The notes: generated from the sequence alone by a model not told the origin. 64,000 nucleotides of DNA from Nocardiopsis potens DSM 45234 (GCF_000341105.1 NZ_ANBB01000015.1:1-64000); one strand, 5' to 3'. Shown: positions 8,456-17,350, counted from the first letter of the stretch. Made by a program: numbers and translations.

Positions 8456-9667
8456 TCAGCCCTGGTGGACCGGGCCGTGCTCCAGGCCGAGCCAGGCGGC
8501 CATCGACTCCAGTTCGGCGTGGAGCTCGGCGGCGGTCTCCGGCGGGGCGCCGTCCTCCAGGGTGGTGCGGCGGACCAGGAGCCGGCCGGAGGCCCGGTCG
8601 GACTTGAGGTCGACCCGGGCGACCAGGCGGTCGCCGAGCAGGAACGGCAGCACGTAGTAGCCGTGCACCCGCTTGGCGGCCGGCACGTAGATCTCCAGCC
8701 GGTACCGGAAGCCGAACAGGGCCTCGGTCCGGCTCCGCTCCCACACCGCCGAGTCGAACGGGCTGAGCAGCGCCCGGGCGTGCAGCCGGCGCGGCACCCG
8801 GGCGTCGGCGTGCAGGTAGGCGGGGGAGTCCCAGCCCTGCACCGAGACCGGCACCAGCTCGCCGGAGTCGACCAGGTCGGCGACGGCGGCGCGCGCCTCG
8901 ACGGCGCTCAGCCGGAAGTAGTCGCGCAGGCAGGCCTCGGTGCCGACGCCGTGCGCGCGGGCGGCGATCCGGACCAGCTCGCGGCGGGCCTCCGCGGGGT
9001 CGGGGTCGGGCGCGCCGTGCACCTCGGCGGGCAGCACCCGCTCGGTCAGGTCGTAGCGGCGCTCGAACTGGGCGGTGCGCCCGTCGGTGGTCACCTCGCC
9101 GGCCCAGAACAGGAACTCCAGGGCGCGCTTGACCAGCGACCAGTTCCACCCCCAGTGCTCCTTGGCGCGCGGCGCGTCGTGCTCCAGGCCCGCCTCGATC
9201 TCCCGCGAGGTGGCCGGCCCGATCCGGGCGACCTCCTCGTGCACCGCCTTCACCAGCTCCGGCTCGTCCCGGGCGATCTTCCGCATGCCGCCCCAGGCCT
9301 CGTCCCGGGCGCGCGCCATCCGCCAGCGCAGCAACCGGTGCGTCGCGGGCGGGATCAGGCTCGCCTCGTGCGCCCAGTACTCCACCAGCCGCCCGCCGCG
9401 CCGGGTGGCCGCCCGGTCCGGCAGGGCCCGGTCGTAGGGGCCCAGCCGGGCGAAGAACGGCAGGTACTGGCTGCGGGAGAGCACGTTCACGCTGTCGATC
9501 TGCACCACGCCGATCCGGTCGACCACCCGCTGCACGTGCCGCATGGTGGCCGGCCCGGAGGGTCTCCGGTCCGCGAACCCCTGCGCGGCCAGCGCCGTCC
9601 GGCGGGCCTGGGCGAGCGAGAGCACCGAGTCGCGGCGCGGGTGCGGAGGGGGAGGGGAGTCGTACAT
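8456..9667 (-). CDS. YcaQ-like winged-helix protein (HTH_42 family)
   Basis: A 403-residue protein of the winged-helix family that includes E. coli YcaQ and Streptomyces AlkX/Orf1 interstrand-crosslink glycosylases. Visible family features are the [12 protein letters not shown] opening, [26 protein letters not shown] near residues 50-75, the WAHEASLIP segment, and AYLHAD...[16 protein letters not shown] with the conserved [24 protein letters not shown] block. A role in unhooking DNA crosslinks is inferred from the family; many members are uncharacterised. The ATG at 9667 has no ribosome binding site but TACGTT stands exactly 7 bases upstream, fitting a leaderless mRNA. It converges with the thiolase gene. 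Confidence 0.85.
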   Translation of the reverse strand: MYDSPPPPHPRRDSVLSLAQARRTALAAQGFADRRPSGPATMRHVQRVVDRIGVVQIDSVNVLSRSQYLPFFARLGPYDRALPDRAATRRGGRLVEYWAHEASLIPPATHRLLRWRMARARDEAWGGMRKIARDEPELVKAVHEEVARIGPATSREIEAGLEHDAPRAKEHWGWNWSLVKRALEFLFWAGEVTTDGRTAQFERRYDLTERVLPAEVHGAPDPDPAEARRELVRIAARAHGVGTEACLRDYFRLSAVEARAAVADLVDSGELVPVSVQGWDSPAYLHADARVPRRLHARALLSPFDSAVWERSRTEALFGFRYRLEIYVPAAKRVHGYYVLPFLLGDRLVARVDLKSDRASGRLLVRRTTLEDGAPPETAAELHAELESMAAWLGLEHGPVHQG

Positions 9668-9674
9668 GAGTACT

Positions 9675-9680
9675 AACGTA
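9675..9680 (-). promoter_or_regulatory. -10 box of a leaderless gene
   Basis: TACGTT on the minus strand ends 7 bases before the ATG at 9667. This spacing places transcription start at the start codon, and no ribosome binding site is present. Confidence 0.5.
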
Positions 9681-10017
9681 CTGGCGGCACGGGCCGCCCG
9701 CCACCGCCCCGCCGGACTCCGCACCCCCCGCTCCCGTACGCTCGACCGAGCGCACCGGGCCCTCCTCGGACGGCCCTCCGGCCGGGACCGGCCGGGCCGG
9801 TACGGCCCTCCGGGGGCCGTCGGCTCGGGAAGGCGGCGGTGTCCTCGATTCCCGGCGGGGCCCGGCAGGCCGGGTGCGGCGGGTGCCCTTCTCGGTCCGC
9901 CCGCGGGTGCGGGGCCGCGTGGCCCCGGAGGGCGGGAGGCGGTGCTCCCGTCTCTTTTCGAGGCTCGGCCGGGAAGCGGCCTGCGGGGCCTATCCGGCGG
10001 CAGGGGCCGGACCGGGG
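9681..10017. other. Intergenic stretch without recognised gene
   Basis: About 340 bases of GC-rich sequence lie between the YcaQ-like gene and the truncated dehydrogenase. Imperfect self-complementary runs built on GGCC and CCGGCCGG occur at about 9760-9830, but I see neither a gene nor a clear signal. Confidence 0.4.
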
Positions 10018-10690
10018 TCAGCCCATCCGGTGGTGCAGGTTCTCCTTCTCACTGGGGCCGGGGGTCGCGTCGGCGATCGGCGGGCCCGGGGCGGACGGGT
10101 CCAGGGCGCCCTCCTCGAGCCAGGTGTAGCGGTCGGCGAGCAGGCGCTCGGCGACCTTGGCGTCGGTGCCGTCGGTGTTGGCCCGCAGCGCGCGGAACAG
10201 CTCCTCGGTGCGGAGCCGGGAGCGGCGGCAGAAGGCGTCGGCGAGCTCCTGGCCGGCCCGGGCCCGGTCGGGGTCGCCGGCGTGCTCCCGGCGCTCCGCC
10301 TCGGCGCGGACCACCGCCGCGCTCATCGCGAACAGCTCGGCGCCGATGTCGACCAGCCGGGCCAGGAATGCCTGCCGCTCCTCCATCCCGCCCTGCCACC
10401 GGGACATGCCGTAGAAGGTGGACCGGGCCAGCCTGCGGGCGGCCCGCTCGGTGAAGCGGAGGTGCCCGGCGAGCGGCCCGAACTCGCCGAACGCCCCCGG
10501 GCGCTGCCCCTCGCCGACCACCAGGCCGGGCAGCCAGGAGGCGTAGAAGCCGCCCGCCCTGGCCAGCGCGCGGGCCTTGGCGGCGCCGTCCGCGGACGGG
10601 TCGATCAGGTCCCCGGCGACCGAGAGGTGGGCGTCCACCGCCTCCCGGGCGATCATCAGGTGCATGATCTCGGTGGAGCCTGCTGTGAAG
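10018..10690 (-). pseudogene. 3' fragment of a large acyl-CoA dehydrogenase gene
   Basis: The minus strand carries the C-terminal about 220 residues of an acyl-CoA dehydrogenase of the long (about 600-residue) type, beginning at GSTEIMHLMIAREAVDAHL and running to a natural end at NLHHRMG. The FAD and acyl-CoA binding domains that should precede it are missing: the frame meets the serine integrase gene (10716) and the integrase promoter region instead. The host reading probably ends near 10690. The N-terminal part is found nowhere else in the window. This is what integration of a mobile element into the gene leaves on one side; the other side has been lost or moved. The fragment is unlikely to be active. 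Confidence 0.85.
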
Positions 10691-10715
10691 GTAGCCACTT
10701 GATAAGGTCCAGCCC
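10675..10715. mobile_element. Probable attachment junction (attL or attR) of the serine integrase
   Basis: Recognisable dehydrogenase coding (GSTEI) stops here, and the next base group leads directly into the integrase gene. Serine integrases usually lie beside their own attP, so the crossover is probably within 10680-10705. No matching half-site was found on the right of the integrase. Confidence 0.55.
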
Positions 10716-12425
10716 ATGACAACCCACCTCGATCTCACGGCCCGCCCCGACGGGTCCCCCCTACGGGCCCGCAGCTACGACCGCCAGTCCGAGCGCAGGG
10801 ACGACGGATCTACCGGCGGACCCAGCGGGCGGCGAAACGCGTGCATCGCCCGCGCCGCGCAAGGCGCGCACGGCGTCCCGTTTGCGCACACCGGCCACTA
10901 CGAAGACATTGGCCGCTCCGGTTGGGACCTGAAAGCCGCGCGTCCCGACTTCGACCGAATGATGGAAGACGCCCGACGCGGCGAATTCGACGTGCTGATC
11001 ATTTTCGCGCTCTCGCGACTGACCCGAAAGGGTTTCAGGGACGCGCTCGACATCCACGACGAGCTACAGAAATGCGGCGTGCGCCTAATCTCGGTCACAG
11101 AACCTTTCCTCGACACGGGCGACCCGATGGGCGTAGCGATGTTCGCTCTGATCGCCGCAATGGCGGAGCAGCAGAGCACGGACAAGTCTGCGTTCGGAAA
11201 GTCGACCAACGCGGCGATTCGTGAACGCGGCGGCTGGTTGGGCGGCCGCCCGTCCCTCGGGCTTCGTATGCGCAAAAAAATTGTGGACGGGGTCACGATC
11301 CGGGTTCCGGAGCCTGAACCGGCCGAAGCTCCGTTCATCGACGAACTGGCTACGCGGGTGCTGGCCAGAGAGAAAATGCACACGATCATGGAAGACTACG
11401 CCGCTCGCGAGATTCCGTCGGTTTCCGGCGGCCATAAAGACGGTGAAATGCCTCACTGGTCGGTCACCCGCATCCATCGAATTCTTCGGGATCCGCGCAT
11501 CGCGGGAATCGTCGGCGACGTGATCCCGGAGCGCGCTGCAAAAGGGCACCCCGACCGGTATCGGATCCGGCGTAACGACGACGGTACGCCGATGCTCGCG
11601 GGTAAGGGAGCGATTTCCCCAGAAAAATGGTTCCTGGTCCAAGCGGAACTCGATCGGCGGAGCGTTGAGCGCGGGCCGCGGTCGAGCGATAAGCCGCGGT
11701 CGCTGCTCGGCGGGACGGGGCTTGTGAAGTGCGAATCCGGATTCGCTTTCTCTTGGGGCGGCCAGGACAATTACGCCTGCAGCCGCCACACCACCTGTCC
11801 CGCGCACAAGGGGCGGCGGAGGACTGTGAAAACACGGCACTTGGACGAGTGGTTGGCACGGACGGTCCTCACTCGAATCGCCGCGTTGGACCCGCACGAC
11901 GAAGAAGACGCGGCGATGCTCTCCGCCGCGGCATCCGCTTACCAGGGAGCGGTAGGCAGCCCCGACCTTGTGGCGGAGCGCAATTCGGTGCAGGCCGAAT
12001 TGGCCACCGTCACCCGCGAGATTGGCGAACTGTACGAAGACCGGCGGGCCGGGGTGTATCCGGGGCCCCGCGGCCGCGCCGAATTTATTAAGGACCTGAA
12101 CGCCCGCCAGCAGGAAGAGATTCGGCTCAATAACGCGCTAGACGCACTGAACCGGAAGCTTGAGTCGCCGGTGCTCCCCATCGAAGAATGGTGTGCAACG
12201 GACGACCCGGACGGCGACCCGATCGGGGAGGGGTCGTGGTGGAAGTCCGCCAGCGCTGAAGACCGGCAGCTACTGCTCAAGATCTTTGTGGACCACGTGA
12301 CCGTGAACGGCGTGGACAAGAAAATCAGCGGCCGCACACGGGGATACCACGTTGGAAAGCGCGCGGAAATCCACTGGCGGCGACCCGAGAACGACGAAAC
12401 TGAAAGTGAGGCCCGTAATGCGTAA
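10716..12425 (+). CDS. Large serine recombinase (phage/ICE integrase)
   Basis: A 569-residue large serine integrase catalysing attP x attB recombination. The resolvase domain starts with ARSYDRQSERR, giving the nucleophile Ser25; the LIIFALSRLTRKG segment carries the active-site Arg region and AMFALIAAMAEQQS the family helix. A recombinase domain (about 185-290) is followed by a zinc-ribbon region (KCESG ... YACSRHTTCPAHKG, about 345-375) and a coiled-coil stretch (about 415-475). Base composition is clearly more A+T-rich than that of the neighbours, including a run of seven A at 11274-11280, consistent with transfer. It overlaps the following 61-residue ORF by 8 bases. It separates a dehydrogenase fragment from unrelated chromosomal genes, so the element is probably a remnant. 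Confidence 0.95.
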   Translation: MTTHLDLTARPDGSPLRARSYDRQSERRDDGSTGGPSGRRNACIARAAQGAHGVPFAHTGHYEDIGRSGWDLKAARPDFDRMMEDARRGEFDVLIIFALSRLTRKGFRDALDIHDELQKCGVRLISVTEPFLDTGDPMGVAMFALIAAMAEQQSTDKSAFGKSTNAAIRERGGWLGGRPSLGLRMRKKIVDGVTIRVPEPEPAEAPFIDELATRVLAREKMHTIMEDYAAREIPSVSGGHKDGEMPHWSVTRIHRILRDPRIAGIVGDVIPERAAKGHPDRYRIRRNDDGTPMLAGKGAISPEKWFLVQAELDRRSVERGPRSSDKPRSLLGGTGLVKCESGFAFSWGGQDNYACSRHTTCPAHKGRRRTVKTRHLDEWLARTVLTRIAALDPHDEEDAAMLSAAASAYQGAVGSPDLVAERNSVQAELATVTREIGELYEDRRAGVYPGPRGRAEFIKDLNARQQEEIRLNNALDALNRKLESPVLPIEEWCATDDPDGDPIGEGSWWKSASAEDRQLLLKIFVDHVTVNGVDKKISGRTRGYHVGKRAEIHWRRPENDETESEARNA

Positions 12426-12603
12426 AAGCACCGCGCACTACCGGCGGACCCTGCAGCCGACCCCGACCGGGTCCACGGATGAACAGGCCGTGATCGTGGC
12501 GGCGGAACTCGCGGCCCGCGGCGTCGACTTCCGCCCCGCGGAGCCGGGCGACTGGTCGGCCGGTGAATGGCACGCGGTGGTCCGGTCGGACGACGCGGAG
12601 TAG
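12418..12603 (+). CDS. Small protein coupled to the integrase (61 residues)
   Basis: This 61-residue ORF starts at an ATG inside the end of the integrase gene (overlap ATGCGTAA) with GAGG upstream, and ends just before a good terminator. The product starts with a basic stretch (MRKSTAHYRR), then an Ala/Glu-rich helix and an acidic, Trp-containing end. Similar small ORFs often follow serine integrases and some are directionality or accessory factors; no such function is visible here. I do not recognise a family. The overlap and the shared terminator make it part of the same transcript. Confidence 0.65.
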   Translation: MRKSTAHYRRTLQPTPTGSTDEQAVIVAAELAARGVDFRPAEPGDWSAGEWHAVVRSDDAE

Positions 12604-12618
12604 GCGGAGCAGCGGAGC

Positions 12619-12655
12619 GGCCCGTTCCCGGGAGTTCTCGGGGACGGGCCTTTTT
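12619..12655 (+). terminator. Rho-independent terminator of the integrase transcript
   Basis: An 11-bp stem (GGCCCGTTCCC with GGGGACGGGCC, one G-T pair) and a 10-base loop are followed by five T at 12651-12655. It marks the end of the mobile-element transcript. Confidence 0.85.
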
Positions 12656-12791
12656 ATGCCCGTGGGGCTCAGAACGCCCGTAGAGCCCCCGGGGCCCCGT
12701 GGGGTTACTCGGGTATAGGTCCACCGCTCCCGACCGCTCTGCCCGCCGGTGCCACCGGTGAAGCCCGGCCCCCGCTGTCCGAGGCGGGGCC

Positions 12792-12797
12792 TAGGTT
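12792..12797 (+). promoter_or_regulatory. -10 box of a leaderless gene
   Basis: TAGGTT is followed by exactly 7 bases and then the ATG at 12805, with no ribosome binding site. Confidence 0.45.
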
Positions 12798-12804
12798 GCC
12801 GGGC

Positions 12805-13893
12805 ATGGCAGATGAGCGCATGATCTCCGAGCTGTCCGGCCGGACCCTGGGCCGGGTCCCGCACGACACGGTTCCCGTCATCGAGGCGGACGGGGCGCCC
12901 CTCGCCGCCGGCGTCGACGAGGAAGGGGTGCTGCACACCTGCGACCTGCGCAGCGGCGCCCGGACCGAGGTCCCCCTCGACCTCGACCCGCAGACCCTGG
13001 TGGGGCCGCTGCTCCGCGGCGAGGAGGACGAAGAGGACGAGGAGTTCGAGGAGGAGGACCTCTCCGAGTACGAGATCGACACCTACAAGATCGCCGCCCG
13101 GGCCGCGGCGCTGCACCTCGGCGGGCGGCCGGTGCTCCTCACCGGCGCCGACCGCTTCGACGTGCTCCTCTCCGACGACGACTACGGGGGCGGCGCGGTC
13201 CGGGCCTGGGACCTGCGCACCGGCCGCATGGTCGGCCGCCCCATGGACGGGCACGAACTGGGCGTCACCGCGCTGACCGCGCTGGCCGGCCCCGGGACGG
13301 CGCTCTCGGTGAGCAGCAGCGAGGAGGGCCGGCTGGTCGTCTGGGACCTGGACCGGGGCGAGCGCGTCGCGAACCTGGCCGGCTCCTACAACGGGGTGAT
13401 GGGGGCCGGGTTCGCCGGCGGCCGCCCGATCGCCGCCACCGGCGGCCACGACGACTTCGCCGAGGCGTGGGACCTGGCCGCCGGGGAGCGCATCGGCGGA
13501 CCGCTGACCGGCATCGACGCCCCGGTCAGTGCCCTCGCCGTCGCCGAGGTCGAGGGCCGCGCCGTGGTCCTGGCGGCGGCGGGCGCCGGTACCGACCTGT
13601 ACCGGTGGGGCCCGGCCGGCGGCGTTCCGGCCGGCGCCCCGCTCACCGGGCACACCGACCAGGTGGTCTACCTGGCCACCGCGGTGGTCGGCGGCCGCCC
13701 CATCGCGGTGTCCGGCGCGGCGGACCGCACCGTCCGGGTGTGGGACCTGGCGGGCGGCGAACAGATCGGCGCCCCCATCGAGGGGTGCTGGTCGTTGGAG
13801 GACGTCACCGCGATCGCGGGCGCCCCGGTCGCCGTGACCTCCACCCCGGAGGGCGAGCTCCAGGTCTGGGACCTGGAACGGGCCGCCGGCTGA
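12805..13893 (+). CDS. WD40 repeat protein
   Basis: A 362-residue protein without signal peptide or membrane segment, so cytoplasmic. Repeats end in the WD40 signature RAWDLRTGR, VVWDLDRGE, EAWDLAAGE, RVWDLAGGE and QVWDLERA, giving about six to seven blades. A strongly acidic stretch (about residues 74-90, mostly Glu and Asp) precedes the propeller. Such free-standing propellers are common in actinomycetes; they are usually protein-binding platforms and no enzyme is implied. The ATG is preferred over the in-frame TTG nine bases upstream because TAGGTT sits 7 bases ahead (leaderless). The gene is bounded by the integrase terminator and an inverted repeat at 13911-14021. Confidence 0.85.
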   Translation: MADERMISELSGRTLGRVPHDTVPVIEADGAPLAAGVDEEGVLHTCDLRSGARTEVPLDLDPQTLVGPLLRGEEDEEDEEFEEEDLSEYEIDTYKIAARAAALHLGGRPVLLTGADRFDVLLSDDDYGGGAVRAWDLRTGRMVGRPMDGHELGVTALTALAGPGTALSVSSSEEGRLVVWDLDRGERVANLAGSYNGVMGAGFAGGRPIAATGGHDDFAEAWDLAAGERIGGPLTGIDAPVSALAVAEVEGRAVVLAAAGAGTDLYRWGPAGGVPAGAPLTGHTDQVVYLATAVVGGRPIAVSGAADRTVRVWDLAGGEQIGAPIEGCWSLEDVTAIAGAPVAVTSTPEGELQVWDLERAAG

Positions 13894-13910
13894 CCGCTCC
13901 CCCGGCCCCG

Positions 13911-14021
13911 CACCCACCCTGTTGAGCCCAGGGCTGTTGCTTTTTCCCGGCCCTGGGCGCACGTCCCGCGCGGGATCGCCGGGGCGGCGGGCCGGGCAAA
14001 AGCAACAGGCCGGGGCTCAAC
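13911..14021. repeat. Dispersed inverted repeat G, copy 1
   Basis: Arms of about 33 bases, starting GTTGAGCCC at 13921 and ending GGGCTCAAC at 14021, pair imperfectly; both contain a GTTGCTTTT core. The left flank CACCCACCCT is shared with the copy at 37032-37190. Related copies lie at 26241-26485 and 37032-37190. It separates the convergent WD40 and histidine kinase genes, so it can end transcription from both sides. Confidence 0.75.
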
Positions 14022-14118
14022 ATCGTCGTCGTACCACCGCGATGACGTCGAGCGCGGCCGGCTCGGGTGGGGACGGGGTACCGCGGCGAGAAGAGGACCC
14101 CGTCAACGACTCGGGGTA

Positions 14119-15507
14119 CTAGCGGTAGGGGAAGCGGACCGTGACCCGGGTGCCGGCGCCCGGGGCGGAGGCGATGCCCGAATCGCCGCCGTGCGCGTCG
14201 GCGATGGCGGCGACGATGGACAGCCCCAGGCCGGAGCCGCCGCCGGGGGAGCGGGTGCCGCGGTGGAACCGGTCGAAGGCGCGGCGCAGGTCCTCGCCGG
14301 ACATCCCCGGGCCCTCGTCGGAGACCTCCAGCGCGGCGTGGACCGGGCCCGCGCTGAGCCGGACCCGGACCGGGGTGCCCGCCGGGGTGTGCTCGGCGGT
14401 GTTGGCCAGCAGGTTGGCCAGCACCTGGCGGAACCGGGCCTCGTCGATCCGGCAGGGCAGCCGGTCCGGGGCCTCCAGCGAGATCTCCCGGTCCGGGGCG
14501 ACCACCCGGGCGTCGGCGACCATCTCGCGCACCACCGGCACCAGGTCGGCGGTCTCCAGGTGCAGCGAGCCGCCGCGGTCCAGCCGGGCCAGCTCCAGCA
14601 GCTCGCCGACGAGCCGGCTCATCCGCTCCGACTCGTCCTCGATCCGGCGCATCGCCCCGGCCAGCTCCTCCTCGGGCACCGCGCCCTGGCGGTACAGCTC
14701 GGCGTAGCCGCGGATGGTGGTCAGCGGGGTGCGCAGCTCGTGCGAGGCGTCGGCGGCGAACGCGCGCACCCGCTCCTCGGACTCGCGCTGCGCCGCGAAG
14801 GCCTGCTCCAGCCGGGCCAGCATGGTGTTGATCGCCCCGGCCAGCCGCCCCACCTCGCTGTTCTTCTCGGTGGCGGGCATCCGCGCGGACAGGTCGGAGC
14901 CGGTGGAGATGCGGTCCGCGGTGGTGGCCATCCGGTCCAGCGGCTCCAGGCCGCGCACGATCAGCCAGCGCCCGGCCAGCGCCAGCCCGCCGAGCAGCAG
15001 CACCGCGGTGACCATCTGGGTCAGCACCAGCTGCCAGGGGTACTCCTCGCGCTCGTTGGTCGGCACCAGGGTGACCATCAGGCCGCTGGGGCGGGCCCGG
15101 ACGGTGGCGCGGAACGGCGGCACGGTGGAGTCCCGGCCGTCCAGGTCGAAGATCTCCTGGGTGCCGGCCTGGTCGTGCAGGCGGCGCAGCGGCACCTCGG
15201 CGATCCGCTCCAGCGCGACGTCGTCCCGCTCCAGGTCGCCGTAGACCTGGGTGACCTTGCCGGTGCGGCCGTTCAGCAGCACCACCAGGTAGGGCGAGGG
15301 GCTGGGCGCCTCGACGCCGACCGGCGGGGTGTCGTTGTCCAGCCGCACCATGGCGCTCTCCGCGGCCAGCGTCACCTGGTCGTCGATCCGGTCGGTGATG
15401 AACCCGCGCATGGTGACGAAGCCGACCACGCAGGTGACCAGCAGGCCGACGGCGGTGACCGCGATCAGGCCGGTGAGGAGCCGTGAGCGGAGCCTGCCCG
15501 GGGGCAT
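14119..15507 (-). CDS. Sensor histidine kinase
   Basis: A 462-residue membrane kinase of the HAMP-HisKA-HATPase type. Membrane segments at about 10-33 and 162-184 enclose an extracellular domain of about 125 residues; HAMP spans 184-236. His256 in ADASHELRTPL is the phosphorylated residue; the N-box (RQVLANLLANTAEHT), the G1 box (DEGPGM) and the GSGLGLSIV box complete the catalytic domain. The start codon directly abuts the stop of the response regulator gene upstream on the same strand, so the two are one transcript. The pair resembles TcrAY/MprAB-like actinobacterial systems in layout only; the signal is unknown. Confidence 0.95.
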   Translation of the reverse strand: MPPGRLRSRLLTGLIAVTAVGLLVTCVVGFVTMRGFITDRIDDQVTLAAESAMVRLDNDTPPVGVEAPSPSPYLVVLLNGRTGKVTQVYGDLERDDVALERIAEVPLRRLHDQAGTQEIFDLDGRDSTVPPFRATVRARPSGLMVTLVPTNEREEYPWQLVLTQMVTAVLLLGGLALAGRWLIVRGLEPLDRMATTADRISTGSDLSARMPATEKNSEVGRLAGAINTMLARLEQAFAAQRESEERVRAFAADASHELRTPLTTIRGYAELYRQGAVPEEELAGAMRRIEDESERMSRLVGELLELARLDRGGSLHLETADLVPVVREMVADARVVAPDREISLEAPDRLPCRIDEARFRQVLANLLANTAEHTPAGTPVRVRLSAGPVHAALEVSDEGPGMSGEDLRRAFDRFHRGTRSPGGGSGLGLSIVAAIADAHGGDSGIASAPGAGTRVTVRFPYR

Positions 15508-16236
15508 CTACCGGGCGTCCGGGGCGCGCAGCGCGTAGCCGACGCCGCGCTGGGTGCGGATCAGCGGCGGGCCGTACCGGTCCAGCTTGCGGCGGAGGTA
15601 GCTGATGTAGGTCTCCAGCACCTGGGACTGCCCGGTGTACTCCCCGCCCCACACGTTCTCCAGGATCTGGGCGCGGGTCACCACCTGCCCGGCGTTGCCG
15701 GCCAGGTAGGCGAGGAGGCGGAACTCGGTCGGCGACAGGTCGATCGGGCGGCCGTCCCGGCGCACCTTCCACTTGCGCTCGTCGATCTCCAGGTCGGCGT
15801 AGTGGATCAGGCCGACGGAGCCGCGGACGCCGCCCCCCTCCCCGGCGGGGGCGTCCCGGTTGGCGCGGCGGAGCAGCGCGCGGATCCGCGCGATCAGCGC
15901 CTCGACCGAGAACGGCTTGGTGACGTAGTCGTCGCCGCCCAGCGAGAGCCCGGTGACGGTGTCGGTGGGGGTGTCCCGGGCGGTGAGGTAGATGACCGGG
16001 ACGTCGTCGCCCCGGCCGCGCAGCTTGCGGCAGACCTCGAAGCCGCTGATGTCGGGGAGGAGCACGTCCAGCAGGATCAGGTCCGGCTTCTCCTCGCGGG
16101 CGCAGTCCAGCCCGGTGGCGCCGTCCCCGGCGGAGCTGACGGTGAAGCCGTGGAAGCGCAGGGCCGCGCGGACGAGGTCGCGGATGTTGGGCTCGTCGTC
16201 GATGACCAGCACGTGCGGCGGGACATCGTCGGCCAT
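15508..16236 (-). CDS. OmpR/PhoB-family response regulator
   Basis: A 242-residue regulator: receiver domain at 8-122 with acidic pocket DDE (13-15), phosphoacceptor Asp57 in LLDVLLP, switch Thr in LTAR and conserved Lys in TKPF; a winged-helix DNA-binding domain at about 140-238 ends with TQRGVGYAL. It is the first gene of the operon with the kinase at 14119-15507; the stop TAG and the kinase ATG are adjacent. The start ATG is the only one that restores the receiver domain. A palindrome at 16365-16383 lies in its upstream region and could be an autoregulatory or neighbouring site. Confidence 0.95.
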   Translation of the reverse strand: MADDVPPHVLVIDDEPNIRDLVRAALRFHGFTVSSAGDGATGLDCAREEKPDLILLDVLLPDISGFEVCRKLRGRGDDVPVIYLTARDTPTDTVTGLSLGGDDYVTKPFSVEALIARIRALLRRANRDAPAGEGGGVRGSVGLIHYADLEIDERKWKVRRDGRPIDLSPTEFRLLAYLAGNAGQVVTRAQILENVWGGEYTGQSQVLETYISYLRRKLDRYGPPLIRTQRGVGYALRAPDAR

Positions 16237-16364
16237 GGCTGCCTCCTCGGTGCTCTCGTTCCTCGGCGACCCCCTCCATGATGCCGCAGCCGGGGCGGGG
16301 TCCTTCCCGCCTTCGCGGCCCGGGCGGGGACCGGCCCCGGCCCGGGCGGCGAATCAGAGATGAG

Positions 16365-16383
16365 GCGAACCGTTTCGGTTCGC
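16365..16383. promoter_or_regulatory. Palindrome GCGAACCG-TTT-CGGTTCGC
   Basis: A perfect 8-bp inverted repeat with a 3-base centre lies in the 292-base gap between the response regulator (minus) and exonuclease III (plus), about 130 bases upstream of the regulator start. It shares the AACCG word with the fatty-acid operators but with shorter spacing, so it is probably a different site. Confidence 0.45.
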
Positions 16384-16515
16384 GGCGCGTCGGAGAGGAA
16401 TGAGAAGGACCGGTGCGGGGCGGAGTCGCCGCGGAGGACGGCCGCGGCGGCCCGCCCCGCCCGCCTTCCGCCCCCCGGATCAGTGCGGACGCCGCCGGAT
16501 GTCGCCGCCGGGCGC

Positions 16516-16521
16516 TAGCCT
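16516..16521 (+). promoter_or_regulatory. -10 box of leaderless xth
   Basis: TAGCCT stands 7 bases before the GTG at 16529; no ribosome binding site is present. Confidence 0.5.
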
Positions 16522-16528
16522 TGCCAGC

Positions 16529-17317
16529 GTGCGAATCGCAACGTGGAACGTGAACAGCATGAGGGCCCGCGCGGACCGGGTCGCCGCCTGGCTGGATCGG
16601 AGCGACGCGGACGTCGTCGCGATCCAGGAGACCAAGTGCCGGGACGACCAGTTCCCCGCCTCCGTCTTCACCGACCGCGGCTACGAGGTGGCCCACCACG
16701 GGCTGGGCCAGTGGAACGGCGTCGCGGTGGCCTCCCGGGTCGGCCTGGAGGACGTGCGCACCTCCTTCGACGGCCAGCCCGGGTACGGGGAGCCGGAGGA
16801 GGCGGAGGCCCGGGCGGTCTCCGCGGTCTGCGGCGGCGTGCGGGTGTGGAGCCTGTACGTGCCCAACGGGCGCGAGATCGACCACCCGCACTACGCCTAC
16901 AAGCTGCGCTGGCTGGAGGCGCTGCGCGCGGAGGGCGCCGCCCGGCTGGCCGAGGACCCGCGGGCGCAGATCGCGTTCTGCGGCGACTTCAACGTGGCCC
17001 CGCAGGACGACGACGTGTGGGACATGTCCGTCTTCGAGGGCAAGACGCACGTCACGGAGGCGGAGCGGCAGGCCTTCCAGGAGCTGGGCAAGGCCGGGTT
17101 CGCCGACGTGGTCCGCCCGCACGCTCCCGGCCCCGGCGTCTACACCTTCTGGGACTACCAGGGTCTCTCCTTCCCGAAGAAGAAGGGGATGCGGATCGAC
17201 TTCCTGCTCTGCTCCCCGGCGCTGGCCGACCGGGTGACAGCCGCCCGGATCGACCGGGAGGAGCGCAAGGGCAAGGGCGCCTCGGACCACGCCCCGGTCC
17301 TCGCCGACCTGGACTGA
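16529..17317 (+). CDS. xth: Exodeoxyribonuclease III
   Basis: A 262-residue AP endonuclease/3'-5' exonuclease of the ExoIII (EEP) family for base-excision repair. Catalytic motifs are complete: WNVNSMR near the start, IQETKCRDDQFP with the metal-binding Glu, YVPNG, GDFNVAP with the Asp/Asn pair, and the end motif GASDHAPVLADLD with the catalytic His. The GTG start is chosen because the family begins RIATWNVNS and a TAGCCT -10 box ends 7 bases earlier, implying leaderless translation; the longer frame from 16400 has no homology-like content. It stands alone ahead of the ribokinase-like gene, 45 bases apart, which has its own -10 box. Confidence 0.93.
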   Translation: MRIATWNVNSMRARADRVAAWLDRSDADVVAIQETKCRDDQFPASVFTDRGYEVAHHGLGQWNGVAVASRVGLEDVRTSFDGQPGYGEPEEAEARAVSAVCGGVRVWSLYVPNGREIDHPHYAYKLRWLEALRAEGAARLAEDPRAQIAFCGDFNVAPQDDDVWDMSVFEGKTHVTEAERQAFQELGKAGFADVVRPHAPGPGVYTFWDYQGLSFPKKKGMRIDFLLCSPALADRVTAARIDREERKGKGASDHAPVLADLD

Positions 17318-17350
17318 CCGGCTCCGGCGCGACCGGGCCGCTGCGCTGAG

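Noticed and set aside
12656-12790. Search for the second attachment site or the N-terminal dehydrogenase part right of the integrase
   Set aside because: No dehydrogenase motif and no repeat of the junction sequence at 10680-10705 was found before the WD40 gene.
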